Source of the DNA: Methanobacterium sp. UBA279
GTDB lineage: Archaea; Methanobacteriota; Methanobacteria; Methanobacteriales; Methanobacteriaceae
Assembly: GCA_002502855.1 (NCBI GenBank)
Contig: DAQK01000029.1
Location: forward strand, 75,873-104,892
Reading direction: 5' to 3'
Length of the DNA: 29,020 bases
Shown in pieces: positions 7,415-14,814 of this stretch. Both the position numbers and the translations under genes were made by a program. Each line of letters begins with the position of its first letter. Positions within the stretch are counted from its first letter, which is position 1. Below the pieces are notes generated by a model, which worked only from the letters and a program-made list of their open reading frames with translations, did not search any database and was not told the DNA's origin.

Positions 7415-7464
7415 GGAGTATGTTAAGGTTCGAAGAAGCTTTTTTTACCAAAAGTTATTTAAAC

Positions 7465-7478
7465 TTAACGATCGTTAT
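7465..7478. promoter_or_regulatory. Orphan TAAC-N4-GTTA operator
   Basis: TTAACGATCGTTAT; the inner 12 bases are a perfect palindrome. A plus-strand TATA-like TTATTTAAAC (7455-7464) abuts it, the same layout as at intact regulon promoters. The only plus-strand frame behind it is ATG at 7477 followed by five codons, so the gene it served seems gone. Confidence 0.6.
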
Positions 7479-7534
7479 GAAAGTTGGAGTTTGAAAAGTA
7501 GTTATAAATGGTAAGTCACTGAAAAACAGGTGTT

Positions 7535-7543
7535 AAAAAAAAA
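7535..7543 (-). terminator. Oligo-T terminator after the flavin-protein gene
   Basis: Nine T on the minus strand, starting 7 bases after the stop at 7550-7552. T-runs of this kind end transcripts in archaea. Confidence 0.5.
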
Positions 7544-7549
7544 TTAAAA

Positions 7550-7945
7550 TTAGAAAACCCTATTTCCGGCATCAGGACCGGGTTGTACCGAGTAGATCTC
7601 CTCCACCTTAAATACGATGGCCGCTTTAGGGGAGAGTTTGCTCATTACACTGGTTGCCCAGTCAACTGCTTCATCAAAGAGTTCACCGGAAGTATGGATC
7701 TTAACAGTCCCCTTAAACTGGTAGGGACATTTTGAAGCATCTCTAATTACCAGTGCGGCTCTGGGGTTTTTCTCCAGGTTGTTACGGGTCTTTTTCATGA
7801 AATTATCCACCAGAAGGATTGTTTCATCATCTAAGGGTCTTGCAAATCCAAGGGGGACCACGTTAGGTATATCATCTGAGCAGGTGGATAAAAACACCAC
7901 ATTATCCTTTTCAATTGCATCCATCATATCTTCATTCATAGCCAT
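7550..7945 (-). CDS. Flavin-nucleotide-binding protein, pyridoxamine-phosphate-oxidase-like
   Basis: 131 residues with the split beta-barrel of PPOX-type FMN-binding proteins (COG3576-like): NVVFLSTCSDDIPNVVPLGF at the start, the strand TILLVDNFMKKTRNNLEKNP, then AALVIRDASKCPYQFKGTVKI. Family members bind FMN or F420, and many have no known substrate; being short and without the PLP-binding end, it is not a PdxH. The ATG at 7945 has GGTGTG upstream. An operator (7966-7979) lies 20 bases before the start, between a TATA box at 7981-7990 and the likely transcription start, so the gene appears to be part of the sulfur regulon. Intact. Confidence 0.85.
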   Translation of the reverse strand: MAMNEDMMDAIEKDNVVFLSTCSDDIPNVVPLGFARPLDDETILLVDNFMKKTRNNLEKNPRAALVIRDASKCPYQFKGTVKIHTSGELFDEAVDWATSVMSKLSPKAAIVFKVEEIYSVQPGPDAGNRVF

Positions 7946-7965
7946 AAAAACACACCACTTGTTTT

Positions 7966-7979
7966 ATAACAATCGTTAA
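7966..7979. promoter_or_regulatory. TAAC-N4-GTTA operator between the flavin protein and the MoaD-like gene
   Basis: ATAACAATCGTTAA. On the minus strand it directly follows the TATA box ACATATATAG (7981-7990). The plus-strand MoaD-like gene starts 113 bases away and could share the site. Confidence 0.7.
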
Positions 7980-8091
7980 CCTATATATGTTATGGTTGAC
8001 GACTATATTATTATATTAACATAATTATAGAAAAATTACTCGATTTAAAAAAATCTACAAAAAAATTTGTAATATTAAGGAGACAGTTGAT

Positions 8092-8364
8092 ATGGTGAAT
8101 ATAAAATTTCTAGCACGTTTTAAAGAAATAACAGGAGAAAAAACCCTAGAAATAGATTATACAGGAAATTTATCAGGTTTAATTGACTTACTAATAAACA
8201 AATACGGAAACGCTTTTAAAGAAGCGTTACTGGCAAAAAATGGAGAATTTAAAGATTACATTAAAATTCTAGTAAATGGAGAAGATGCTAATTCCCTGGA
8301 ATCAGAGGATACCATTGGTGGGGATGATGAAATCGTGATCTTCCAGACCATCGCCGGTGGCTAA
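8092..8364 (+). CDS. MoaD/ThiS-like ubiquitin-fold sulfur carrier
   Basis: 90 residues with a beta-grasp fold and the obligatory C-terminal Gly-Gly (FQTIAGG). An E1-like enzyme adenylates this end and a sulfur source converts it to a thiocarboxylate, used in molybdopterin, thiazole or tRNA thiolation, or attached to proteins as a SAMP. KFLARFKEITGEKTLEIDY and the GGDDEIVIFQT end are typical of MoaD more than ThiS. AAGGAG at 8077-8082 lies 9 bases before the ATG. The E1 partner may be the ThiF/MoeB protein at 13587-14597, the only one in the window. Placement between two operators suggests sulfur control. Intact. Confidence 0.88.
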   Translation: MVNIKFLARFKEITGEKTLEIDYTGNLSGLIDLLINKYGNAFKEALLAKNGEFKDYIKILVNGEDANSLESEDTIGGDDEIVIFQTIAGG

Positions 8365-8400
8365 CACCATCCAAGTATTAAATTTTTTTATAAACAGGAT

Positions 8401-8414
8401 ATAACAATTGTTAA
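8401..8414 (+). promoter_or_regulatory. TAAC-N4-GTTA operator of the substrate-binding gene
   Basis: ATAACAATTGTTAA, with a TATA-like TTTTTTATAA at 8383-8393 just upstream and the gene's ribosome binding site GGAGATGA (8418-8425) just downstream. A bound protein would cover the transcription start. Confidence 0.72.
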
Positions 8415-8427
8415 AATGGAGATGAGT

Positions 8428-8983
8428 ATGCGCATCGGTTACCTGTCAACCCTGTACCACACCTCGTTTATACTGAAAAACAGGCCCTCAGATTATCTCG
8501 AAAACTATCCACTCCACTGGACCCTATATTCCACTGGACCGGCCATAATGGAAGTATTCAGAAGGGGAGAAATCGATATGGGATACATCGGCTTGCCACC
8601 CCATGATGATTGGTATTGAAAACGGCCTGGAAATTAAATGCGTGGGTTGTGGACATGTAGAAGGCACTGTCATGATTGGATCACTCTCTTACCAGACTTA
8701 TGATGAGTTAGGGGATGTGTCATCCGTTTTAGGTCAGTTTGAATGTGAAAGTATCGGCACCCCCACCCGGGGCTCCATACACGATATCATCATACGACAG
8801 TTAACCCAGGGCCTGGATATTGAGGTAAAAAATTATAACTGGGCAGACTTTATACCGGAAGCACTGGAAGATGGTGAAATCGCCGCAGGAATGGGCACAC
8901 CATCCCTAGCAACGGCAGCCACCCAGCAAACCCACTCCCCAAAACATGTCCCTGTGGCAGCCCACAGATACGAGGGTGGATGA
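8428..8983 (+). pseudogene. ABC-transporter-type substrate-binding protein, broken
   Basis: Resembles SsuA/TauA/NMT1-type binding proteins for sulfonate- or nitrate-like ligands: MRIGYLSTLYHTSFIL, GEIDMGYIGLPP, then GHVEGTVMIG, IGTPTRGSIHDIIIR, WADFIPEALEDGEIAAGMGTPSLA. The start at 8428 is chosen because GGAGATGA precedes it; upstream ATGs at 8416 and 8422 are inside the ribosome binding site. The frame breaks at the CCCC run near 8597 (GLPP then MMIGIENG in the next frame) and the protein stops at 8983 after about 185 codons, against roughly 300 in the family, so the C-terminal third is missing. No signal peptide is seen. An operator lies immediately upstream, which fits uptake of a sulfur compound; the ligand is inferred. 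Confidence 0.7.
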
Positions 8984-9443
8984 GTGGCCGGGTACCAAAT
9001 CGGAGATCAAGTACAGCTCCAACGATCCCATAAATAAAAGGACGGTCTTGAACATCAATAGAATTAACATACCCAACAGTACCAAACTTAAAGGTAAAAC
9101 AGTGCCCATCACAATTGAATATACTGTTAACTATCCAGTCCAGATGGGTTTGACGGAGGTTTTATGGGGGGTACAATAACCAATTTTGATGTTAAAACAG
9201 AGTTAATAGAGAATAACATCTCTGTAGCCTTAAAAAATCAGGTTATAACCCAGAGGGATATGGATATCGTGGTCATGAATGAACCCTGGAAAAAGATAGT
9301 CTACCTGGTGATATGGATCATCACCCCCCATAATTGTCCTTCTGGTGTTTACCACCTTCAAGTTCGTTGAAAATTTCAAAAAGAATAGTCTAAATCTGTT
9401 TAAGAAATTAGTTGGTTTAGTTAAAAAGATTATTAAAATTTAA
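8946..9443 (+). pseudogene. Membrane-anchored extracellular-type protein, N-terminally cut and frameshifted
   Basis: Reads in three frames that join at a G-run (about 9164-9169) and a C-run (about 9326-9331). Restoring one base at each gives a continuous protein: a strand-rich domain (RTVLNINRINIPNST, KGKTVPITIEYTVNYP, ITNFDVKTELIENNISV), then a hydrophobic helix IVYLVIWIITP-PIIVLLVFTTF and a basic tail (ENFKKNSLNLFKKL). That is the layout of a tail-anchored surface domain. The family is not recognised. Its beginning is lost in the join with the substrate-binding gene near 8930-8985. It may have been a transport partner under the same operator. Confidence 0.5.
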
Positions 9444-9450
9444 AAAAAAA
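9442..9450 (-). terminator. Oligo-T stretch downstream of hdrA
   Basis: Nine T on the minus strand, 37 bases past the hdrA stop; likely end of the thiF-hdr transcript. Confidence 0.4.
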
Positions 9451-9486
9451 CTAGTTGGATATCCTTAAAGTCCAGTGAATTAGATA

Positions 9487-11865
9487 TTAAATATCCTTAG
9501 AAGAAGCCTTAGACAGGATGGCCTCGTATTTATCCAGGGATTTATTCACCTGTCTGTTGAATTCTTCAAACTTGGCTGCCAGTCCCCGGTAGAAAGGTGC
9601 ATAAACCTTATAATACATCAACCTATCGGGATCTATACCGTTTTTAATCAGCTCAGCTTTAAACTCGTGCACTTTCTCCTGGATATCTGGATAGACCAGG
9701 TCATCGGGATATTCTCCTAAAAATATCCCGTCAGCACCGTTTTCAAAGGCATAGAGGATATGTTTAATCATCAAACGGTTGATGGATGTGACCCTGATGA
9801 TTCGGATGGATTCTGGATAGGATATTCTGTTGATTCCAATGTTATCCGCGGCAACATAGCCTATGTAGTCCAGGAAGGCCAGTATTATCTTCTCGCCGTC
9901 CTTTTTATCCTTCAGCATACCGGAGATCATGGCGAAGATCTGGCCGTCAGTCTGGCCCATGATTTCAATGGCACCATCTTCGCAGCTGGAGACGCATATT
10001 CCACATCCAGTACAGGCTATTGGGTCAACAGATACACGTTCATCGTACATGTATATAGCCTTGTATTTACAGTCGTCTATACACTTTCCGCACATGGTAC
10101 ACTTGGACTGGTCAATTTCAGCTATTATGGGCTCTATTTCCAGTCCACCGTTCATCATCTCTGAAACCTTTGAGGCTGCTGCGTTTGCCTGGGAAACACT
10201 GTCTGTGATATCTTTAGGTCCCTGTGCAGTTCCACAGACATAGATACCCTCCACGTCGGTGCTAACCGGTTTGATCTTGGGATGTTTCTCCTTGACGAAC
10301 ATATCCTCAGTAAGGCCCACATTCAATATGTCTGCAACCTTCAACGTACCTTCTGAGGGTTCCATTGCTTCAGACAGGACAACCATGTCCGTTTCTATTT
10401 CTAATAGCTCACCACGGAAGGTGTCCTCTACTCGGACCACCATTTTCCCGTCTTTTCTTACCACTTCTCCCGGCCGTCCTCTTATGAGCTTTATACCCTT
10501 TGACTGTCCGTATCTGAAGTAGTTTTCATACATTCCAGGGGTTCTCATATCGGTGTAGCAGATTATTACCTCCGTATCTGGATAACAACGTTTTATGAAA
10601 TTAGCATGCTTCATAGCCACCATACAGCAGACTTTAGAACAGTACCTTTTACCTTCCGGTTTCTCATCCCTGGAACCGGCACACTGAACCATAACCACTC
10701 TTTTGGGGATTTTTCCAGTGGAGGGGGTGAGTAGTTTACCCTTGGTGGGTCCGTTTACCCCCATTATCCGCGCGAGTTCCATCTGGGTGACGACATCATC
10801 GTATCTCTCATGGCCATATTCTGGCCTGTTTTTAAGGTCAAATCCCTTGTGTCCGGTGGCTATTACTATGGAACCGACGGTGAGGGGGATGAACTCCTTT
10901 TTCATCTTGAGGTCGATGGCATCCATCTTACAGACCTCTTCACACTTACCACAATTTATACAGTTCTCCTCATCTATGGTGTAAACGTCAGGGACAGACT
11001 GGGGGAATGGTTTGTAAATAGCTTTCCTGTACATTAGATTCTCATTCCACTGGTCAGGGACAGCCACCGGGCAAACCTCGGCACAGTTACCACATGCTGT
11101 ACATTTATCCTCCTTCACGTAGCGTGGTTTCTTCTCTACCAGGAGGTCGAAGTTACCCGCCTTCCTCTCAGATGAGATAAGCTCCGCGGAAGTGATGATA
11201 TCGATATTTCTATGCTCTAAAGCTTCATTTATCAGGGGGTTGAAGAGGCACAATGCACACTCCTCCACCATCTTTTCCGGGGAGAAAACTTTACCGATCT
11301 TTATCATGTTCCCACCTACGGTGGGTTTTTCTTCAATTATATGGACTTTAACTCCCTGTTTTGCCAGGGAAAGCGCGGCGGTTATCCCGGAGATACCCCC
11401 GCCTATTACAGCTACGCTGTCTTTGATCTTTCTAACCACAGTATCCAGGGGCTGGGCATATTTAACCCTTTCTACAGCGGCGTTGGTGAGTGTTATGGCT
11501 TTATCTGTGGCCTTATCACCATCGGTGTGCACCCAGGAACACTGCTCCCTTAAATTGGCCATCTCTAATAGGTAGGGATTTAAGGGTGTCACATGGTTCT
11601 GGAAGGTTTTCTTATGGGTGATTGGTGAGCAGGCTGCTATCACCACCCGGTCCAGGTTTTCTTCCAGTATTATGTCCCGGATATTTTTCTGACATTTTAC
11701 AGAACACAGATTCTCAAATTCCTTAACTACCTTAGCACCTTCTATGCTGGATTTGAGTTTTTCAATATCCACTGTGTCAGATATGTTCCCTCCGCACCGA
11801 CATAGAAAGACGCCTATATCGATGCTGCTTTTGGGGGCGTATCTGGAGAACGGGGAACTTTTCAC
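9487..11865 (-). CDS. HdrA-like subunit fused to a cysteine-less MvhD domain
   Basis: 792 residues. HdrA is the FAD subunit of the soluble heterodisulfide reductase complex, the site of electron bifurcation. In order: N-terminal Fe-S domain (C22, C24, C54, C58, C79), FAD site VIGGGISG (154-160), the ECALC motif (C203, C206), ferredoxin clusters at C255/258/261/265 and C302/305/308/312, the CAGSRD...YCSKVCC region (C395, C409, C413, C414), and C-terminal clusters at C589-599 and C618-628. Residues about 655-760 match MvhD (IILAFLDYIGYVAADNIG, RIIRVTSINR, AFENGADGIFLGEYP), but every cysteine that would hold its [2Fe-2S] cluster is replaced. GTG start with GAGGT upstream. It is the last gene of hdrC-hdrB-hdrA, 34 bases after hdrB. 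A paralogue of methanogenesis HdrA rather than the main one is likely. Confidence 0.93.
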   Translation of the reverse strand: MKSSPFSRYAPKSSIDIGVFLCRCGGNISDTVDIEKLKSSIEGAKVVKEFENLCSVKCQKNIRDIILEENLDRVVIAACSPITHKKTFQNHVTPLNPYLLEMANLREQCSWVHTDGDKATDKAITLTNAAVERVKYAQPLDTVVRKIKDSVAVIGGGISGITAALSLAKQGVKVHIIEEKPTVGGNMIKIGKVFSPEKMVEECALCLFNPLINEALEHRNIDIITSAELISSERKAGNFDLLVEKKPRYVKEDKCTACGNCAEVCPVAVPDQWNENLMYRKAIYKPFPQSVPDVYTIDEENCINCGKCEEVCKMDAIDLKMKKEFIPLTVGSIVIATGHKGFDLKNRPEYGHERYDDVVTQMELARIMGVNGPTKGKLLTPSTGKIPKRVVMVQCAGSRDEKPEGKRYCSKVCCMVAMKHANFIKRCYPDTEVIICYTDMRTPGMYENYFRYGQSKGIKLIRGRPGEVVRKDGKMVVRVEDTFRGELLEIETDMVVLSEAMEPSEGTLKVADILNVGLTEDMFVKEKHPKIKPVSTDVEGIYVCGTAQGPKDITDSVSQANAAASKVSEMMNGGLEIEPIIAEIDQSKCTMCGKCIDDCKYKAIYMYDERVSVDPIACTGCGICVSSCEDGAIEIMGQTDGQIFAMISGMLKDKKDGEKIILAFLDYIGYVAADNIGINRISYPESIRIIRVTSINRLMIKHILYAFENGADGIFLGEYPDDLVYPDIQEKVHEFKAELIKNGIDPDRLMYYKVYAPFYRGLAAKFEEFNRQVNKSLDKYEAILSKASSKDI

Positions 11866-11899
11866 TTAAATTACCTCTTGTTAATATCTATCTTGTATA

Positions 11900-12853
11900 T
11901 TATATAACAACTGGAGAAGCCTGTTTTATCCTTTCTAAAATATTATCCAGGGGAACGGTGTGGGTTTGAACTCCCACCACCTTATAAGGGTCTGCACCCA
12001 TGGCCAGTGCTAAAAACTGGGCTATGTTAAGATGGACCAGGTCAAATTTTATGTTTAAGTTCTTTTCTATAACTGGCTGGTATCGGTCGAACTGCATCTG
12101 GCAGTTGGGACACATATGTAACAGGATGTCCACATCGTTTTCCTGTAAGCTCAGGAGTTTATCTGCAGTCACTGAAAGGGAAAGATCTAAATTGGCAAAA
12201 CGCTGCCTGAAGCCCGCACCACAAGTTGTTCTTTTATGGTCGTACCAGTCTACGGTTTCCACTCCACAGGTCTTGGCCAGTTCCTCCATGATCATGGGAT
12301 TTCTCATATTACCTATGGTTTCCTCTTTGTAATGGACCTTGCAGTAGTGGCAGGCGTGGTGGGAGGCTATTTTAAAGTCAGATAAATCTATTTTGGGGAT
12401 TTCTTTAATTTCTGCAGTTTTATTCCATAGTATCTCTACAGCGTGGAATATGTTACTGTGTGAATCGAAGTCACCTGGAGAATATTCCATATGATCCATT
12501 TTAGAATCTTTAAATATCTGGTTTATCCTATTTCTTACCGTGTCATTCTCATTTAGGATGTTACAGGCCTTTTTAAGTATGGCGTAGCATGTTGCACATA
12601 GTGTCGCTATATTTTTATGTTCAATCTCCCGGGCTATAGCGAAATTTCGAGCAGACAGGGCAGTGCTGGAGAATTGATCAAATAGATCAAAGTAGTATCC
12701 TAACCCTGTGCAGCATGATTGTCTATCATCCAGAACATACTCAACACCCAGTTTATCAAATAGGTACTTGGTGGATGACTCCACTCCCGGGTATTCACCA
12801 CTTACCAGGCAGCTTTTAAAGATTAGAATATCTTTATCTGGTATTTTTTTCAT
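11900..12853 (-). CDS. HdrB-like subunit with CCG domains
   Basis: 317 residues. HdrB reduces disulfides (CoM-S-S-CoB in methanogens) on two noncubane [4Fe-4S] clusters, each held by a CCG domain. The N-terminal CCG set is complete: C15, C47-C48, C86-x2-C89. The second set has C168, C248-x2-C251, but the CCG pair reads T210-C211 (RTTCGAG), so one ligand is missing. The protein starts 3 bases after the hdrC stop, indicating tight coupling. The end runs slightly past the usual family length (about 290-300). Substrate is not given by sequence; the lost ligand and sulfur context leave open a disulfide other than CoM-S-S-CoB. Confidence 0.92.
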   Translation of the reverse strand: MKKIPDKDILIFKSCLVSGEYPGVESSTKYLFDKLGVEYVLDDRQSCCTGLGYYFDLFDQFSSTALSARNFAIAREIEHKNIATLCATCYAILKKACNILNENDTVRNRINQIFKDSKMDHMEYSPGDFDSHSNIFHAVEILWNKTAEIKEIPKIDLSDFKIASHHACHYCKVHYKEETIGNMRNPMIMEELAKTCGVETVDWYDHKRTTCGAGFRQRFANLDLSLSVTADKLLSLQENDVDILLHMCPNCQMQFDRYQPVIEKNLNIKFDLVHLNIAQFLALAMGADPYKVVGVQTHTVPLDNILERIKQASPVVI

Positions 12854-12856
12854 TGA

Positions 12857-13477
12857 TTATCCCTTATGTTTTGAATTTTTACTTGATTCTTTATAGGCCC
12901 TCAGTTTTTCTAATCTACCTGTAAAGCCTGTTTTCTCTAAAATAATTTTTATGTCTCTCGTATCATCTTCAGGTAAGGTTAATTTTCCCAGTCCCAATTC
13001 TTCCCTTATATCATCCAGATTGGTCTTTATATCCAAATATTCATCTCCGATGATTTCAATCAATATGTTGAAATATTCCAGAGGTATGGATCCTACCCCT
13101 AATTCCATTAAACTTTCACCGAAAACCAGGAAAATAACTACCTGTTCTAATTTCCCCTGGGCAATTGCCTTCTGTCTTAATATCTGAACTATTTCAGCTA
13201 CACTGTTACCCACCGGACATACGCTATGACAGCTGTAACAGGAGAAACAGTTCCAGATGATATCATCACAAATTACACTTTCATCTTCTTCAAGCACTCT
13301 TTTAGCTATTTCCCTGGAATCATAATCCGAATGTCTTGATGCGGGACAGACCGATGTGCACATCCCACATTGAATGCATTTATTTACACCGATATCCTCA
13401 GATGCTCTCAGATCATGGATTATGCTCTCGGTGAGTTTGTTGTTCTTTTTTCCGATTTTAAGGGTCTTAATCTCCAT
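12857..13477 (-). CDS. HdrC-like ferredoxin subunit
   Basis: 206 residues; electron-transfer subunit that links HdrA to HdrB. Two [4Fe-4S] motifs are complete: C34/37/40/44 (CIQCGMCTSVCP) and C77/80/83/87 (CFSCYSCHSVCP). Helical C-terminal part ending in a lysine-rich tail. ATG at 13477 has no clear ribosome binding site; the upstream 65 bases are a 28-base duplicated sequence. The order hdrC-hdrB-hdrA directly behind a thiF gene differs from the usual Methanobacteriales layout in which hdrA and hdrBC are apart (established knowledge). Confidence 0.93.
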   Translation of the reverse strand: MEIKTLKIGKKNNKLTESIIHDLRASEDIGVNKCIQCGMCTSVCPASRHSDYDSREIAKRVLEEDESVICDDIIWNCFSCYSCHSVCPVGNSVAEIVQILRQKAIAQGKLEQVVIFLVFGESLMELGVGSIPLEYFNILIEIIGDEYLDIKTNLDDIREELGLGKLTLPEDDTRDIKIILEKTGFTGRLEKLRAYKESSKNSKHKG

Positions 13478-13480
13478 GTT

Positions 13481-13541
13481 ATCTTAAATTCCAAAGGTTT
13501 TTCTGGACACAATATCTTAAATTCCAAAGGGTTTTCTGGAC
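13481..13541 (-). repeat. 28-base tandem duplication before hdrC
   Basis: Two copies (13481-13508 and 13514-13541) differ by one base and are spaced 33 bases apart; a decayed third copy is visible at about 13558-13578. They fill the thiF-hdrC gap and the hdrC leader, so may affect hdrC translation or transcription. Confidence 0.75.
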
Positions 13542-13586
13542 GCTATTATATTAAATTATAAGGATTCGGACACAAAATATATGAAC

Positions 13587-14597
13587 TCATGTCCCAATAT
13601 ACCGGGCGTACAGTGATCTGGCCACCTTTTCATCATTGGTTCCTTTGATGATAGCCCTTCCATCTTTAAAGAGGGATATTTCCTCTTTTTCTGTTTTAAA
13701 TATAAGTATGAATGGTGTGTTCTTCACTTCTCCCAATGGCTCCAGTTTCTCTGCCATTTCATCCAAGGATAGTTCTTTAGGATCTGCTGGGGTTATTTGG
13801 ATGGCGTTTCTTCCACAGAGAGAGGTGATCACTTCCCTGTCTTCTGTATCCAGGTATTCGTAGTTTTTCTCCACACAACAGGGGCATTCCGGGTTCTTCC
13901 GGACCAGTACTTCATCCAATGAGTTGTTCCAGGCGTCGTATACCCTTAGTCTGCTGTCTGTACCCACGGGGATATGACCTAAGAGTATTTTCAGGGCTTC
14001 TGTGGTTTCCATGGAACCCATGATTACTGTTATGGTATTTAAAACTCCCATGGTGTCACAGGTGGGTAGGGATCCTATCTTGGGGATGGTGGGATAGAGA
14101 CACTTTAAACAGGCCTTGCCCGGTAGTATGTTCATGGTCATGCCCGAGGTTTCGATGGCTCCGGTGTAAATCCAGGGTTTTTCCTGTTTAACACAGACAT
14201 CGTTTACCAGCATACGGGTGAGTATGTTGTCGGTTCCGTCTAAGACCAGATCTGCTTTACTGAGAATGTCTTCTACGTTGGTGTGGTTTATATCCTTGAC
14301 TACGGGTTCTATCTCTATATCAGAGTTTATGTTCTCTAATTTCCTGGCAGCGGCGATGGCTTTAGGTTCATCCACATCGTTTTCATCATAGAGCATCTGC
14401 CTGTGCAGGTTGCTCAGCTCCACGAAGTCGCGGTCTATGATTATTATTCTGCCCACTCCTGCCCGGGCCAGGTTATTAGATGCTGCCGTTCCCAGTGCTC
14501 CGCAGCCCACCACAGCAATGCTGCTCTGGGCTAGTTTCTCCTGCCCTTCTTCTCCAATGTTCTGCAGGATGGTCTGTCTGGAATACCGATTATACAC
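13587..14597 (-). CDS. ThiF/MoeB/HesA-type E1-like adenylyltransferase
   Basis: 336 residues. E1-like enzymes adenylate the Gly-Gly end of MoaD/ThiS proteins. Seen: RYSRQTILQNIGEEGQ at the start, the nucleotide loop VVGCGALGTAAS (residues 29-40), the arginine-rich DRDFVELSNLHRQ, DGTDN (120-124), a zinc site C163-x2-C166 with C238/C241, and the candidate catalytic cysteine C180 in TCDTMGVL. After residue 257 there is an extra 80-residue domain, not a rhodanese, with no obvious sulfur-carrying cysteine other than C261. It is first in the minus-strand row thiF-hdrC-hdrB-hdrA. The obvious partner is the MoaD-like protein at 8092-8364. Intact. Confidence 0.93.
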   Translation of the reverse strand: MYNRYSRQTILQNIGEEGQEKLAQSSIAVVGCGALGTAASNNLARAGVGRIIIIDRDFVELSNLHRQMLYDENDVDEPKAIAAARKLENINSDIEIEPVVKDINHTNVEDILSKADLVLDGTDNILTRMLVNDVCVKQEKPWIYTGAIETSGMTMNILPGKACLKCLYPTIPKIGSLPTCDTMGVLNTITVIMGSMETTEALKILLGHIPVGTDSRLRVYDAWNNSLDEVLVRKNPECPCCVEKNYEYLDTEDREVITSLCGRNAIQITPADPKELSLDEMAEKLEPLGEVKNTPFILIFKTEKEEISLFKDGRAIIKGTNDEKVARSLYARYIGT

Positions 14598-14643
14598 TTA
14601 TATTCTCCTTTAATGTTCGTTTTCCATCTTTGATAGTTAATAT

Positions 14644-14777
14644 ATGGTTGATATATCATAAATGATTGATAGGTCATGAATATATCATAATGTATTTAAT
14701 TTTAGGACCATGAATTCTAATAATAAATCAATATTTCAATGAACTTCGAAGTATCTTAAATGGTTAATGTATCATGA
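14644..14777 (-). promoter_or_regulatory. Three-copy 18-base repeat in the thiF-hdr promoter region
   Basis: ATGGTTGATATATCATAA (14644-14661), ATGATTGATAGGTCATGA (14662-14679, directly adjoining) and ATGGTTAATGTATCATGA (14760-14777), with a partial copy at 14680-14692. The core TGATATATCA is palindromic in the first copy. The sequence differs from the TAAC-N4-GTTA operator, so the thiF-hdr unit may answer to another regulator. Confidence 0.6.
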
Positions 14778-14814
14778 TTAATTATGTAAAACTTCAGATT
14801 GATTGTAAAAAACT

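Larger units (their letters stand above)
6923..7464. other. Gene-free 0.54-kb stretch with hairpins and repeats
   Basis: No credible protein gene is seen; only short frames such as a 23-codon ATG frame at 6930-7001. It contains three inverted repeats and one imperfect direct repeat, listed separately, between an operator pair and an orphan operator at 7465. It could be the debris of lost regulon genes or hold one or more small RNAs. Confidence 0.5.

Noticed and set aside
8590..8605. Programmed ribosomal frameshifting at the CCCC run of the substrate-binding gene.
   Set aside because: No stimulatory structure is evident, and many unrelated genes here show similar one-base changes; decay or sequencing error explains it better.
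9760..11575. Several plus-strand frames of 75-134 codons opposite hdrA.
   Set aside because: They mirror the coding strand of a well-supported gene and have no ribosome binding sites or family features.
11895..11920. A TATATAACAACTGG sequence near the end of hdrB resembling half an operator.
   Set aside because: Only one arm matches, and it lies at the end of a coding region away from any promoter.
13481..13541. Possible CRISPR repeats.
   Set aside because: Only two good copies with a 5-base spacer; no array, no cas genes.
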